This document shows positions 9,343 through 18,274 of a stretch of DNA of 64,000 bases, in pieces. Below the pieces are notes generated by a model. That model saw only the letters and a list, made by a program, of their open reading frames with translations. It was not told the origin of the DNA and made no database searches. The translations under genes were made by a program, and so were the position numbers. The first letter of the stretch is position 1. Each line of letters starts with the position of its first letter. The stretch comes from Bin5 sp965242905 (lineage in GTDB: Bacteria; Chloroflexota; Anaerolineae; Caldilineales; Caldilineaceae): NCBI GenBank assembly GCA_965242905.1, contig CBDETM010000002.1, positions 620,001-684,000 of the forward strand. Reading direction: 5' to 3'.

Positions 9343-10851
9343 TCATCCTCGTACAAGAAAGTTTACGAGGCCTTGATAGGCGGGCACAAAGTATGGTGGC
9401 AGGTGCTGGCTCAGTCGATTTAGCAACTTCTGGTCTGAGGCGCTTAACGCCGCGAAGGTTCTCAGCATGACCGGGTAAATGAGCAGCGCCGCGGCGAAAG
9501 CGACCACTAGCCCGCCCAGCCAGGTGCTGATGAGCCAAGCTGCTACGGCGGCTGTGAGAGCTGCAAGCAAGATGCGACTCAGAACTCGGAATGGAAAGTC
9601 CACTTGCAAACGCCTCGCCGCGTGGGCCACAATCATGCCGCTAGAAACGGTGTGACTACCGCAGGTGGCCAGAGCCGCGCCCGTTGCACCAAATCTGGGG
9701 ACCAGGAGCAATGACAGTATGATGTTGACGAGCGCCATAACTGCGTTCAGACGGACTACGTAACTTTGTTCCTCCAAACTGTATATCATGGACACGCTGA
9801 CAGAAGCAATGGCGCCCCCGATGCTTCCGACAAAGAAAATAGCCAGTATCGGGGCCATAGCCCGGAATTCCGGACCGTATAAGAGGGCTACCGACGACGC
9901 GACCGCTGCTCCTCCGAGACCGATTGGCATAGCGATTGCGGCTGCGATTCGATTTGACGACAGGTAGACTTGAACGATTCGCTCACGATCGTTTTGTCCT
10001 TGCAGCGAAGCTAACGCAGGAAGTAGCGTCGAAGTGAAGATTGCCGGTATAGCCATTGACTTTACGGCCAAGTCAAATGACTGGCTGTAATAGGCGATGT
10101 CTACATCTGTAACAAAGAGCTTCAGAAAGAATACGCCAAATCGCTCGTAAGGAATGGTGCTGGTGGCGAAGATGAGAACGATGTCCCGACTGTAGCGGAG
10201 TATGCGGTGGCGCAACTCAGGCGGGATGGTAGGCGCCTCGGTGCCCGGCAACGTATAGTGGTCCGGCAACTTCCAGCCGATTAGGAGAATGGTGAGAATG
10301 CGCCGCCCAATATACGCAAGGAGGACCGGGTATATCCCGTAGCCGAATGAAACGACTGTAATCGCGGCAGCTCCATAAAGAAAGCCCCCTATCAGGCTGG
10401 CCTGGCTAAAGAGTCGAAAGTCCGAAGCGCCTTTAGCCGCTGCCAGGAAGAAGACTTCCACAACGACGAAGAGAACGGAGAAGGCGACAAGGGCAAGGGC
10501 AGCCGTGTCGCTGGAGGGGATGAGCAACGAACAGAAAAGTACGATGCCGGCAATCAACGCACCTAGTACCAGCTCAATGCGCAACAACCTGGCGAATACG
10601 GCTGATGCAGTTTCTCTCTCTTCCCGGCCCAGATACTCGGCTCCGAATTTCGTCATTGCCTGCGGAAGGCCGGGGGAGGCAATTAGTGCGAGGAGACCTA
10701 TCAGCCACAGCCAGTAGTTGTACTGGCCAAAAACATCTGCCCCAAGAGCGCGGGCAAGGACGATACTGGTGATCAGTCCCATCACGAGACCACCGACTGT
10801 GCTCAGGGCGCTCCAGTATGTGTTTCTGGCGATGGTCTGATAGACACTCAT
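9343..10851 (-). CDS. Polysaccharide flippase, Wzx/MATE-like
   Basis: About 502 residues with 12-14 hydrophobic segments evenly spread along the chain. The N-terminus (MSVYQTIARNTYWSAL, then repeated glycine-rich helices with LARALGADVFGQYNY) is characteristic of the polysaccharide-biosynthesis/lipid-flippase superfamily. It should flip lipid-linked oligosaccharide across the cytoplasmic membrane for export or polymerisation. The frame extends to a TTG at 10887, but the ATG at 10851 fits the family N-terminus better. It is followed at once by the GT2 gene, consistent with one operon. No Wzy-type polymerase is recognised nearby, apart possibly from the GT-C-like protein. Confidence 0.87.
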   Translation of the reverse strand: MSVYQTIARNTYWSALSTVGGLVMGLITSIVLARALGADVFGQYNYWLWLIGLLALIASPGLPQAMTKFGAEYLGREERETASAVFARLLRIELVLGALIAGIVLFCSLLIPSSDTAALALVAFSVLFVVVEVFFLAAAKGASDFRLFSQASLIGGFLYGAAAITVVSFGYGIYPVLLAYIGRRILTILLIGWKLPDHYTLPGTEAPTIPPELRHRILRYSRDIVLIFATSTIPYERFGVFFLKLFVTDVDIAYYSQSFDLAVKSMAIPAIFTSTLLPALASLQGQNDRERIVQVYLSSNRIAAAIAMPIGLGGAAVASSVALLYGPEFRAMAPILAIFFVGSIGGAIASVSVSMIYSLEEQSYVVRLNAVMALVNIILSLLLVPRFGATGAALATCGSHTVSSGMIVAHAARRLQVDFPFRVLSRILLAALTAAVAAWLISTWLGGLVVAFAAALLIYPVMLRTFAALSASDQKLLNRLSQHLPPYFVPAYQGLVNFLVRG

Positions 10852-11281
10852 GTGGATGATCCAGGGCAATGAGGCCTCGAGACTCAACTCTGGGCGGTCC
10901 TTGCCTGACTGTTAGCGGTTCTTTTGGCTTGTGCGAGAAGCCCGAAACTGTCTCATTCGACGTCATGAGTAGAGCCAATCCCGGACCCCGAATCGACCCA
11001 GTGGCAGCAAGCAACGGTCTCCAATCCCTTGCTCTGCCCAGCGAAAAGCCCGAATACGCTCAAGGCCGCGATGACCCATCCGGGACCTCTACACACAATC
11101 TTCATTGAGCCGGACGAGAGCTTTCACCAGCTAACGTACAGTGTTCAGCTCAGCGAGAAACCCAGTCTTACTATTGGCGACAACCTCCGACATGCCAACC
11201 TTCCGTGAGGAAAAAAAGACCGGCTCAATTCAAGCCATCAAGGGGACAATTTTGCTCGCCAGGCAGACTTGCGCTGGTTAA
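10852..11281. other. Intergenic stretch without a recognisable gene
   Basis: This 430-base gap separates the flippase gene from the upstream glycosyltransferase gene, both on the minus strand. Short open frames in it have no family resemblance. It contains a weak terminator-like element (11211-11240) just after the upstream gene. A new transcript for the flippase-glycosyltransferase run probably starts here, but I found no convincing -35/-10 pair. Confidence 0.5.
11211..11240 (-). terminator. Possible weak rho-independent terminator
   Basis: On the minus strand, GGCTTGAATTGAGCC can fold into a five-base-pair hairpin and is followed two to four bases later by a run of seven T. It lies about 40 bases after the stop of the glycosyltransferase at 11282-12493, the expected place. 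The stem is short, so confidence is limited. Confidence 0.4.
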
Positions 11282-12493
11282 CTAGGCGCCCCCAGCGGCT
11301 GAACGGTAGACATTAACCGTTTGCACTGCTGCGACTCGCCAGCAGAAGCGGGCTGCTTGACGCAGGCCTTCTGTACGCATTTGCTCAGAAATCTCCGGAT
11401 TGGACAGCACCTGGCGTACCGTATTGGCCAAGGCCTCGCCTGTCATCAGTTCGATGTAGCGGGCTGCTGTACTCGCCACTTCCGGCAGGCTACTAGCTTT
11501 GCTGCAGACAACTGGTGTGCCGCAGGCCATCGCTTCCAGCACGGGGATGCCGAATCCCTCGTAGAGGCTGGGCATCAGGAAACAGTCTGCGCCGCTGTAC
11601 AGGGCCGGCAAGTCTTCATCTGGAACGCGCCCGGCAAAAAGTACGTCATCGGCCAGCTGCAGCTGATCCACCTTCCTCTGCACGTCATCGAATAGCCAAC
11701 CGCCTCCTCCGGCCACGACGAGACAGTGAGAAAAGCCTCCCGCTTTCAGCCGGGCGAGGGCCTCAAAGGCAAGCCGGTGATTCTTGCGCGGCTCCAGCGT
11801 TCCCACCATTAGCAGATACGGTCGCCGGATACCATGCTTTTCCTTTACCTGCCGGATCTCCTCTTCGAGGGCGGGTCTGAATCGCCCTTCAATGCCTTCC
11901 TCGACGACAAAGACCTTTTGCGTTGGCGTGCCATACAGTTCAAGTAAATCCTGTTGCGTGTGTCTGCTCACGGCAATGATAGCATCGGCGCGGCGGACAA
12001 ACAAGGGCATGGCTACGCGCAGGAAGGAGCGATTTGCGAGAGTGTGGTGCTGCGGATAGCGCTCGAAGATCAGATCGTGGACGGTCATGACCGAGGGCCG
12101 CGTCGTCCAGGGAAGGAGGTGCTCGGTGGCATGGTAGATGCCTCCGGCACCGAGTCTGCGATCCACGACGGGGGCTCTCAGCAGCTGACATGCGAGCACT
12201 CCAAGCCGCCAGGGATACTGACCTAGTGGAAAAGCGCGCGTGGGAATCGGAGCGAGCGAGGTGGGGAGCTGGTGGCCGCTGTGACGGTTGTAGAAGAGAT
12301 TGAGGTCGACCGTGTCGCGACAGTGCTGCCACAGTGCGGAGGCAAGGCTCTCGGTATAGCGGGCGAGGCCGGCGCTCTGATGGACGGCGGGTCCGGCGTC
12401 GAGGAGGATCTTCAGACGTGCGGCCTTATGGCGAGAACGCCGGGGCGGAGCTTTAGCTGGTGTTGGCCGCGCCTCATCGAGCCCTTCACTCAT
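11282..12493 (-). CDS. Family 4 glycosyltransferase
   Basis: A 403-residue GT-B enzyme. After a basic, Pro/Ala-rich N-terminal extension (residues 1-27), LLDAGPAVHQSAGLARY (30-46) is the acceptor loop, MVGTLEPRKNH (229-239) opens the donor domain, and E312-x7-E320 (EGFGIPVLE) is the GT4 pair. It resembles the mannosyltransferase-like group of surface-polysaccharide enzymes. The frame runs upstream to a TTG, but the ATG at 12493 overlaps the stop of the helicase gene by eight bases and is the natural coupled start. An exonuclease-helicase coupled to a glycosyltransferase is an odd pairing. Confidence 0.88.
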   Translation of the reverse strand: MSEGLDEARPTPAKAPPRRSRHKAARLKILLDAGPAVHQSAGLARYTESLASALWQHCRDTVDLNLFYNRHSGHQLPTSLAPIPTRAFPLGQYPWRLGVLACQLLRAPVVDRRLGAGGIYHATEHLLPWTTRPSVMTVHDLIFERYPQHHTLANRSFLRVAMPLFVRRADAIIAVSRHTQQDLLELYGTPTQKVFVVEEGIEGRFRPALEEEIRQVKEKHGIRRPYLLMVGTLEPRKNHRLAFEALARLKAGGFSHCLVVAGGGGWLFDDVQRKVDQLQLADDVLFAGRVPDEDLPALYSGADCFLMPSLYEGFGIPVLEAMACGTPVVCSKASSLPEVASTAARYIELMTGEALANTVRQVLSNPEISEQMRTEGLRQAARFCWRVAAVQTVNVYRSAAGGA

Positions 12494-15400
12494 CGCCGGT
12501 ATCCCAAGCCTCAAACTCGTAGTGCTGCTCGACGGTTGCGAGGGTCCGGGCCTGATGGTTCAGCCAGCCGTGCACTGCCTCGCCCAGATGAGCAAGCGGG
12601 CTCTGGCGCCTGGTGCAATCCGGCAGGGCGTCGAGAAAGACCTCGCCATAGCTGCGTTGCCACAGGCGGCTGTCCAGCAGAACGACGACGCCGCGATCGG
12701 TGGCGCTGCGGATAAGGCGTCCGAATCCCTGTCGCAGGCGGATGACCGCCTCGGGCACGGCATATTCGTGGAAGGGGTCCTCATACAGCAGGCTGCGGGC
12801 TGCATAGAGCGGGTCGGTGGGCACGGCGAAAGGCAGGCGGGCGATGAGCAGGCAGACCAGTTGGTCGCCGGGCAGGTCGATCCCCTCCCAGTAGCTGCTG
12901 GTGCCCAGCAGGACGGAGTTCGGATTGGCGCGGAAGTCGCGCAGGTTGCGGGTGCGGCTGCCCTCGCCTTGTTGAAGCACGGTCAGCCCGGCGGCAGCGA
13001 GGGGGGTACGGATTGCGTCTGCGCTGGTGCGCAGATGGCTGTGACTGGTGAAGAGGACGAGGGTTCTGCCGCCGGCGGCGAGGGCAGCCTGCTGAATGGC
13101 CCCTTCCAACGCGGGCTGGTAGGTGTTATGGTCCGGCGGCGGCATGTCGCTGGGCAGGTAGAGGAGCGCGTTTCGTTTGTAGTCAAAGGGGCTGTCGATC
13201 ACGGACCCGTTTGCGTCCCAGCAACCCAGCCGGTCGCGCAGATAGTCGAAGTGGTCGCCGGCCCGGAGCGTGGCGCCCGTCAAGACGACCGCACGTTTTC
13301 TGCTGAACAGTTCGGTAGCCAGTTTCTCGCTGACCTGAATCGGCGCGCTGCGCAGAACAACCGAATCGGCGCCGCGGCGATTTCTTGTACTGCTCCTGGG
13401 TGATGACCTCCCTTCTCCAGCCAGCTCCAGCCAGGCAACAGACTCTTCCTGGTGGTTGAGGGGACGCAGAATCGCATCATCGGCAACCTGCAGCAGGTCG
13501 GCAAGGTCGGTCTGGCCGAAGTGCAGCGTTCGCAGAGCATGTGCTGTGCCGTTGTTTGCAGAGGATGTGTTTGCGGAATCATGGCCGTATTGCCACCACT
13601 GGGATGCGTCCAGCCGCTCGGCCAGATCAGTCAAGAGATCCAGAAGGCGGCCGATGCTGCGGCTGATCCCATCCCATTCGATTTCGATTTCGCTCCAGGC
13701 CGGCTGCGCTCTCATGCGGCTGTCGAGGGCGACCTGCTGGGGATAGCTGGACGAACCGCGCGCGTGGGTCCTGGTCTCGGCGTGCCGTCGGACGAACCCG
13801 TAAAGGGCTTCGGCAAAGGGAGGGAGGCTGGTTCGCAGATCCTGGCTGACGGGAGCCACTTGAGCGGCCAGTTCAAGCAGATGGTCTTGATCCATGCGAG
13901 CCGCCAGGTATTCGGCTGCTCCTTCCAGTCCGTCAAGGAGATTGGTCAATGCACGCAGGTCAACCTGCTTCGTAAACTGCTCGGTTGCGGCGCCTTCCAA
14001 GTGATGGGCTTCGTCCACGATCAGCGTGTCATATTCGGGCAGGACCTGGCCGCCGGCAGCAAGATCGGCCAGGAGGAGGGCGTGGTTGACGATCAGGAGA
14101 TGGGACGAACTGGCCTGCCGGTGCGCTTCCAGGTAGAAGTCACGGTAGCGGCCGCCGAGGAAGGCATGCCGGCCGGGGGGACGTGCGAAAACGCACCTTT
14201 CCAGGCTACATTCGTCGGCATGGGAAGCGACGTGTGCCATCAGAGTTCGCTCTTGCCGGTCATGAATCGGCAGCTCGCTCAGGTCACCGGTTTGGGTATG
14301 CGGCAGCCAGACCAGCAACTTGGCCAGGAACCGCAACTCAAGGGGAGTGAGGCTCTCTGCAAAGAGCCCTCCGCGGCCGCGGGATGCATCCAGCCAGTTG
14401 GTCAGCCTGCGCGTACAGAGATAGCGGGACCGACCTTTCAGTGCCATCGCCCGGACATCCTGGCCGGGACCTTCGTCCAGGTCCGCGCCAATTTCAGCCA
14501 GGGTCAGGGCCACGCGGGGTAGTTCTTTTTCGAGTAACTGGTCCTGCAGGGGAAGGGTATGGGTGGCGATGACAACGCGGCTCTGGTTGTGCATTGCCCA
14601 GGCTGCGGCGGGCAAGAGATAGGCCAAGCTCTTGCCGGTTCCGGTTCCGGCTTCGATGATTTTGTGATCGCCCCGATTCAGCGCGTCCAGTGTCTGAATT
14701 GACATCTGCAGCTGGCCGTCGCGCCTTTCGAACACAGTGCCGGCCTCGGCATCGAACTCCATAGCAAGGGGACCGTCATCTGAAAAGGCCTTGACCAGGA
14801 ATCCGCCGGCAATTTCTTGCGGAGAAGGGTCAGGCCTTAGTGGAGGATCGTTTCTCCTGACCGGCCTGGTCAGGCCAACCGTGTTTTTGTCCAGCCCCGC
14901 TTGCTTACGGCGTTGCAACTCTTCGTCAAACAGGAGAAGTGGGTCCCATTTGCCGCCGCGACCGGCTTCGCTCAAGGTTTCCAGAACGGAATCAGGGAGC
15001 ACCCTGATCTGCTGCAGAAGGTGGAGAAGAAGATCGGCGGTCGCCTCGGCGTCATGGCCCGCCCGGTGGGCCGTTTTCAATGGAATCGACAGAGCCTTGC
15101 ACAGCTCCCCCAGACTGTAGCTATCCTGTCCCGGCAGCAGAATCGTAGCCAACTCGTAGGTGTCGAGAACAGGCGCGTGCAGCTTTACGCCGGCCGCACG
15201 CAGGAATGAAGTGTCGAATCCGGCGCTATGGGCGACGACTGCGTGCGTGCCGTTCCCGAAGAAGGTAAGGATATCAGGAATAACCTCATCGATGGCGGGG
15301 GCGTCGGCAACGTCGGCAGGCAGGATGCCGGTTATCTGTTGAATGCGAACGGGGAGGGGGCGGCCGGGGTTGATGCAGGTCGAGTAGTATGCGCGCGGGC

Positions 15401-15503
15401 CGTTTTGCTGAAAACGCACGGCTCCGAACTCGATAATGGCATCGCGCTTTGGATTGAGTCCGGTAGTCTCCAGGTCGAAGGCAACGAATGTACGGGAGGG
15501 CAT
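12486..15503 (-). CDS. dinG: DinG-type DNA helicase with N-terminal DnaQ-like 3'-5' exonuclease domain
   Basis: A 1005-residue two-domain protein. Residues 1-165 form a DEDDh exonuclease: D10 and E12 (FDLETTGL), D97 (HSAGFD), and H146/D151 (HRAGHDAEAT). The superfamily 2 helicase part has Walker A GTGTGKS with K291 and a DEAH box at 497-500, and ends with the motif V/VI region (GTSSYWEGIDL, RQGFGRLIRS). The exonuclease-DinG fusion is the form known from Gram-positive bacteria and is thought to act in DNA repair and unwinding. Cys363, Cys432 and Cys437 sit where an iron-sulphur cluster lies in E. coli DinG, but I see no clear fourth ligand. The following glycosyltransferase is translationally coupled. 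Confidence 0.93.
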   Translation of the reverse strand: MPSRTFVAFDLETTGLNPKRDAIIEFGAVRFQQNGPRAYYSTCINPGRPLPVRIQQITGILPADVADAPAIDEVIPDILTFFGNGTHAVVAHSAGFDTSFLRAAGVKLHAPVLDTYELATILLPGQDSYSLGELCKALSIPLKTAHRAGHDAEATADLLLHLLQQIRVLPDSVLETLSEAGRGGKWDPLLLFDEELQRRKQAGLDKNTVGLTRPVRRNDPPLRPDPSPQEIAGGFLVKAFSDDGPLAMEFDAEAGTVFERRDGQLQMSIQTLDALNRGDHKIIEAGTGTGKSLAYLLPAAAWAMHNQSRVVIATHTLPLQDQLLEKELPRVALTLAEIGADLDEGPGQDVRAMALKGRSRYLCTRRLTNWLDASRGRGGLFAESLTPLELRFLAKLLVWLPHTQTGDLSELPIHDRQERTLMAHVASHADECSLERCVFARPPGRHAFLGGRYRDFYLEAHRQASSSHLLIVNHALLLADLAAGGQVLPEYDTLIVDEAHHLEGAATEQFTKQVDLRALTNLLDGLEGAAEYLAARMDQDHLLELAAQVAPVSQDLRTSLPPFAEALYGFVRRHAETRTHARGSSSYPQQVALDSRMRAQPAWSEIEIEWDGISRSIGRLLDLLTDLAERLDASQWWQYGHDSANTSSANNGTAHALRTLHFGQTDLADLLQVADDAILRPLNHQEESVAWLELAGEGRSSPRSSTRNRRGADSVVLRSAPIQVSEKLATELFSRKRAVVLTGATLRAGDHFDYLRDRLGCWDANGSVIDSPFDYKRNALLYLPSDMPPPDHNTYQPALEGAIQQAALAAGGRTLVLFTSHSHLRTSADAIRTPLAAAGLTVLQQGEGSRTRNLRDFRANPNSVLLGTSSYWEGIDLPGDQLVCLLIARLPFAVPTDPLYAARSLLYEDPFHEYAVPEAVIRLRQGFGRLIRSATDRGVVVLLDSRLWQRSYGEVFLDALPDCTRRQSPLAHLGEAVHGWLNHQARTLATVEQHYEFEAWDTGDE

Positions 15504-15557
15504 AGTCAGGGGGCTGCGGGCGGCGTGCTGGTCCGGGCCAAGTTCGGGGGCCTCCGG

Positions 15558-16190
15558 TTACTGCTCTTGTGCGCCGTTGCTGAATTTGATGGAGCCGGCC
15601 GTCCTGGTGACGTTGCCGGTATAGAGCCAGGAGACCTGTCGCAGAGTAAGGGCCTGGTCAAACTCGGTCAGCGCTGAAATGCAGTCGGCGGGCACGACGA
15701 CGGAGAACCAGCGCAGGCTGGCTGAGGCAGCCGTGTGGAGGACGCAGATGCTGGATACGGTCCCGACAATCACGAGGTTGCGCACATTCCAGACGTTGGC
15801 GAGGAAGTGCTCAAGCCAAGTGCCGTAGAATCCGTCATAGCGGCTTTTCTGGCAGACGAGGTCTTGCGGATGCGGCGCCAGCTCTTCAACGATCTGCCAG
15901 CCCCAGCTATTTGTTTCACAGTGACGCGGCCAGATCTCCCATTCGGGATCGCCGGGGAAGTGGCTGTCCTGTGTGTAGGCGATGCGCACGCCGGCGCGGC
16001 GAGCGCGCGCCAGGAGGCTTTGCATATTGTCGAGTGTGGAGGCGGCGTCGGGCACAACCAGGGCGCCGCCTTCCTTGACAAAGTCGTTCTGCATGTCGAC
16101 GACGATCACGGCGCTGCTGTGCGCAGGCAGTTCGACGGTGGACTGCCACGGGATCTCAGGAACTTCTACGGTATTGCCAGGAATCTGCAT
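15558..16190 (-). CDS. Isochorismatase-family cysteine hydrolase
   Basis: A 210-residue protein with the catalytic triad of the family: D32 (VVDMQNDF), K115 (CQKSRYDGFYG) and C149 (GTVSSICV). Members hydrolyse amide or vinyl-ether bonds in substrates such as nicotinamide, ureidoacrylate, N-carbamoyl compounds or isochorismate; the sequence does not tell which. I chose ATG 16190 because GGAGGG lies just upstream of it, although the frame is open to 16208. It sits between the helicase gene and a dioxygenase gene in the same direction, so it may be co-transcribed with the oxidoreductase run upstream. It is cytoplasmic, with no signal peptide. Confidence 0.88.
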   Translation of the reverse strand: MQIPGNTVEVPEIPWQSTVELPAHSSAVIVVDMQNDFVKEGGALVVPDAASTLDNMQSLLARARRAGVRIAYTQDSHFPGDPEWEIWPRHCETNSWGWQIVEELAPHPQDLVCQKSRYDGFYGTWLEHFLANVWNVRNLVIVGTVSSICVLHTAASASLRWFSVVVPADCISALTEFDQALTLRQVSWLYTGNVTRTAGSIKFSNGAQEQ

Positions 16191-16267
16191 CCGGCCCTCC
16201 TGTCCCAAGCCAGCGGGAAACGGGTTGCCTTGTTGTGAACAAGTCGCCGCGAATCACCGGTAGTTGG

Positions 16268-17110
16268 CTATGCCAGCTCCCAGCGGCTAGGGTTGATTCC
16301 GGGGGCCTCGCTGGCCATATTGGGCGGCTTGTTGCCGCCGCCGTAATCCCATTTCCGAGTGTTGCGGTCGATAAAGAATTGTTTGACGTCGGACGGCAGT
16401 TTCGCCAATTCTTCAGCCGGCCACTGATCTACTTCCTCTTCGACCGGACCAGCCCAGGCAGGGCGATATGCGATGGCCAGCAGTTCACGGGCGTAGTCTC
16501 CCACGTTGGGAAAGTTTCCATGGAAGACTTTGTGGTTAATCAACACGGCAGAGCCGGCCGCGGCAGTCACCATGACCTCCTCGGGGTGGGACTCATAGCG
16601 AACGTAGGGATTGCCGTGCGCGTGCATGACGAGATGGGAGCGAGGGATCACGCGAAATGGAGAGACCTCTTCAGTCAGCTCCTGGAGGTAGTAGAGCACG
16701 CGGACCATGCAGGGGCAGCTGCCCTCGTAGCCGAAGATTTTCGAGCCATAGGGCTGGCCGTCGGTATGGAGGCTGATACCCGGATGGCCCGGTTCGGAGC
16801 GGGCGTAGGCGTATGACATGAACACAATATCGTCGCCAAACAGGCGCTCCAGAAAGTGGATCGTGGGCTGATGGGCAATCAGCGCGGTTATGGCGCCGCC
16901 TGTGAACTGGGCTTTGGGGCGGACCTGCTGCTTAACGCTGTAGTCCACTGCGAATGTATTCAACTTGGCGGTCTCTGTACGCAGAATCTCCAGATGCTCT
17001 TGCGTGAGCAGATCGGGGATGACGGTGTAGCCTTCCACTTCGAGCTGGTAAACATGCTGGCCGTAGCTCAGTTTGGACCAGTCACGGTCGTCGACTTTCA
17101 CTTTGTCCAT
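16268..17110 (-). CDS. Phytanoyl-CoA dioxygenase (PhyH) family oxygenase
   Basis: A 280-residue double-stranded beta-helix protein. H115-x-D117 (SLHTDGQPYG) and the distal H197 (NHKVFHGN) form the iron-binding facial triad, and R208 is placed to bind 2-oxoglutarate. Family members hydroxylate small molecules or lipids using Fe(II), oxygen and 2-oxoglutarate; the substrate here is unknown. The ATG has AGGGAGG upstream. It lies 72 bases after a Gfo/Idh/MocA gene in the same direction. A second PhyH-type protein is encoded at 40961-41758, but the two share little beyond the motifs. Confidence 0.85.
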   Translation of the reverse strand: MDKVKVDDRDWSKLSYGQHVYQLEVEGYTVIPDLLTQEHLEILRTETAKLNTFAVDYSVKQQVRPKAQFTGGAITALIAHQPTIHFLERLFGDDIVFMSYAYARSEPGHPGISLHTDGQPYGSKIFGYEGSCPCMVRVLYYLQELTEEVSPFRVIPRSHLVMHAHGNPYVRYESHPEEVMVTAAAGSAVLINHKVFHGNFPNVGDYARELLAIAYRPAWAGPVEEEVDQWPAEELAKLPSDVKQFFIDRNTRKWDYGGGNKPPNMASEAPGINPSRWELA

Positions 17111-17182
17111 GGTCGTCCTCCCTACTTGGGTGAAACTTCTGGTTCAAGGCAGCGCGGCCCTGTTTTCGTGCATTGGCGAGTT

Positions 17183-18214
17183 TCAGCGGTGAAAGATGTA
17201 GAGCGAGCGGTTTTCCAGAGGCAGGTTGATCCTTTTTTCCTGACGGTGGCTCTCTGCAAGCGCCAGGCAGACCTCGGTCAGATGATGGGCGACTTCGACC
17301 GGACCCAATGTTTGCCGTCCCTCTTCGTGCGCAAGGACCAGGTCCTCCAGGCAGTACTGCGTCGCGCTGTGGTCAGGTACCAGCTCGACGGGGACTTCGG
17401 CGGCGATGCGCGATTTGCCAGCCTGGTTTTTTCGCAGCTGCAGGCCGTTTCCGTTGTCGAATACGCGCACGCTTCCGCCGTCGCCCATCACTTCGAATTC
17501 CCAGTTGCCGGCCGGGACGCTGGTGGCAGCGATGCCATTGGCAAAGGTAAGTTGGAATATGCCGTAGGGATCATCTTCGAGGCGGTTGTCAGGGATCCGA
17601 TGATCGATGGTGTTCAGCTCGCCCCAAATGCTCTCGACCTTGGGATCGTCCAGCAGGAAGCTCAATGTGTCGATGGAGTGAATGTGTCCGTGGAGCAGGT
17701 TTGTGCTGGCATAGTGAATGGCGGCCTTGGGTTCGCCAATTTCCCCATTCCTGATCAGGTCACGCGCCTGGTGGTAGCGCAGATTGAAGCGGCGCAGGAC
17801 ACCTGAGTTGAAGAGGGAGCCGTTTTCCTGGACCGCCTTGAGGATCCCATCGGCTTCCTCCATGGAACAGGCGATCGCTTTTTCGCAGAAGATGAGCCGG
17901 ACTCCCTCTTCCGCGGAACGCGTCGCCATCTCGGCGTGGAGATGGCCGCGCGTGCAGACGGCAACCATGTCGGGGTCCTCCTGGCGGATCATCTCGACGT
18001 AGTCCTCGTAGAGCGCGTCGACGCCCCAACGCTCTGAGAAAGCCGCCCGTTTGGAGGCATCGATGTCGGCACCGGTGACCACCTGCAAGCGTTGGCTGGC
18101 TTTGCAGGAGGCCGCAACCGAGTAGGGGGGACTCCTGTCGGGGAACTCGTCGTCGATTGTGCTGCCCATCCGACCCAGTCCGATGATGGCGACACGATAG
18201 GTTTTGTCGGTCAT
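17183..18214 (-). CDS. Gfo/Idh/MocA family NAD(P)-dependent oxidoreductase
   Basis: A 343-residue sugar dehydrogenase-like protein. The N-terminal Rossmann fold begins AIIGLGRMGST, the EKAIACSMEEAD segment holds the conserved Lys that contacts cofactor and substrate, and HIHSIDTLSFL is the catalytic His/Asp helix. ATG 18214 was preferred over ATG 18220 because GGAGA then lies at normal spacing. It shares the unusual GLGRMGSTxDDE opening with the three paralogues upstream but is clearly more divergent, with a shorter insert after it. Members typically oxidise or reduce a hydroxyl of a sugar, inositol or sugar acid. Substrate unknown. Confidence 0.88.
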   Translation of the reverse strand: MTDKTYRVAIIGLGRMGSTIDDEFPDRSPPYSVAASCKASQRLQVVTGADIDASKRAAFSERWGVDALYEDYVEMIRQEDPDMVAVCTRGHLHAEMATRSAEEGVRLIFCEKAIACSMEEADGILKAVQENGSLFNSGVLRRFNLRYHQARDLIRNGEIGEPKAAIHYASTNLLHGHIHSIDTLSFLLDDPKVESIWGELNTIDHRIPDNRLEDDPYGIFQLTFANGIAATSVPAGNWEFEVMGDGGSVRVFDNGNGLQLRKNQAGKSRIAAEVPVELVPDHSATQYCLEDLVLAHEEGRQTLGPVEVAHHLTEVCLALAESHRQEKRINLPLENRSLYIFHR

Positions 18215-18274
18215 GTGCATTTCTCCAGTAGACGATGGCCAGCGGCTTGACCAGATCTGAGAGAGTCAGTCCAG

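Noticed and set aside
11104..11229. Ten-base inverted repeat ATTGAGCCGG / CCGGCTCAAT about 106 bases apart
   Set aside because: No target-site duplication, no second copy and no coding content, so a miniature transposon is not supported; one arm is part of the possible terminator.
13452..14522. Long plus-strand open frame opposite the helicase gene
   Set aside because: The minus-strand helicase has all its motifs; the opposite frame has none and low-complexity composition.
16856..17806. Plus-strand open frame spanning two minus-strand genes
   Set aside because: It crosses the junction of the dioxygenase and oxidoreductase genes, both well supported by motifs, and has no domain features.
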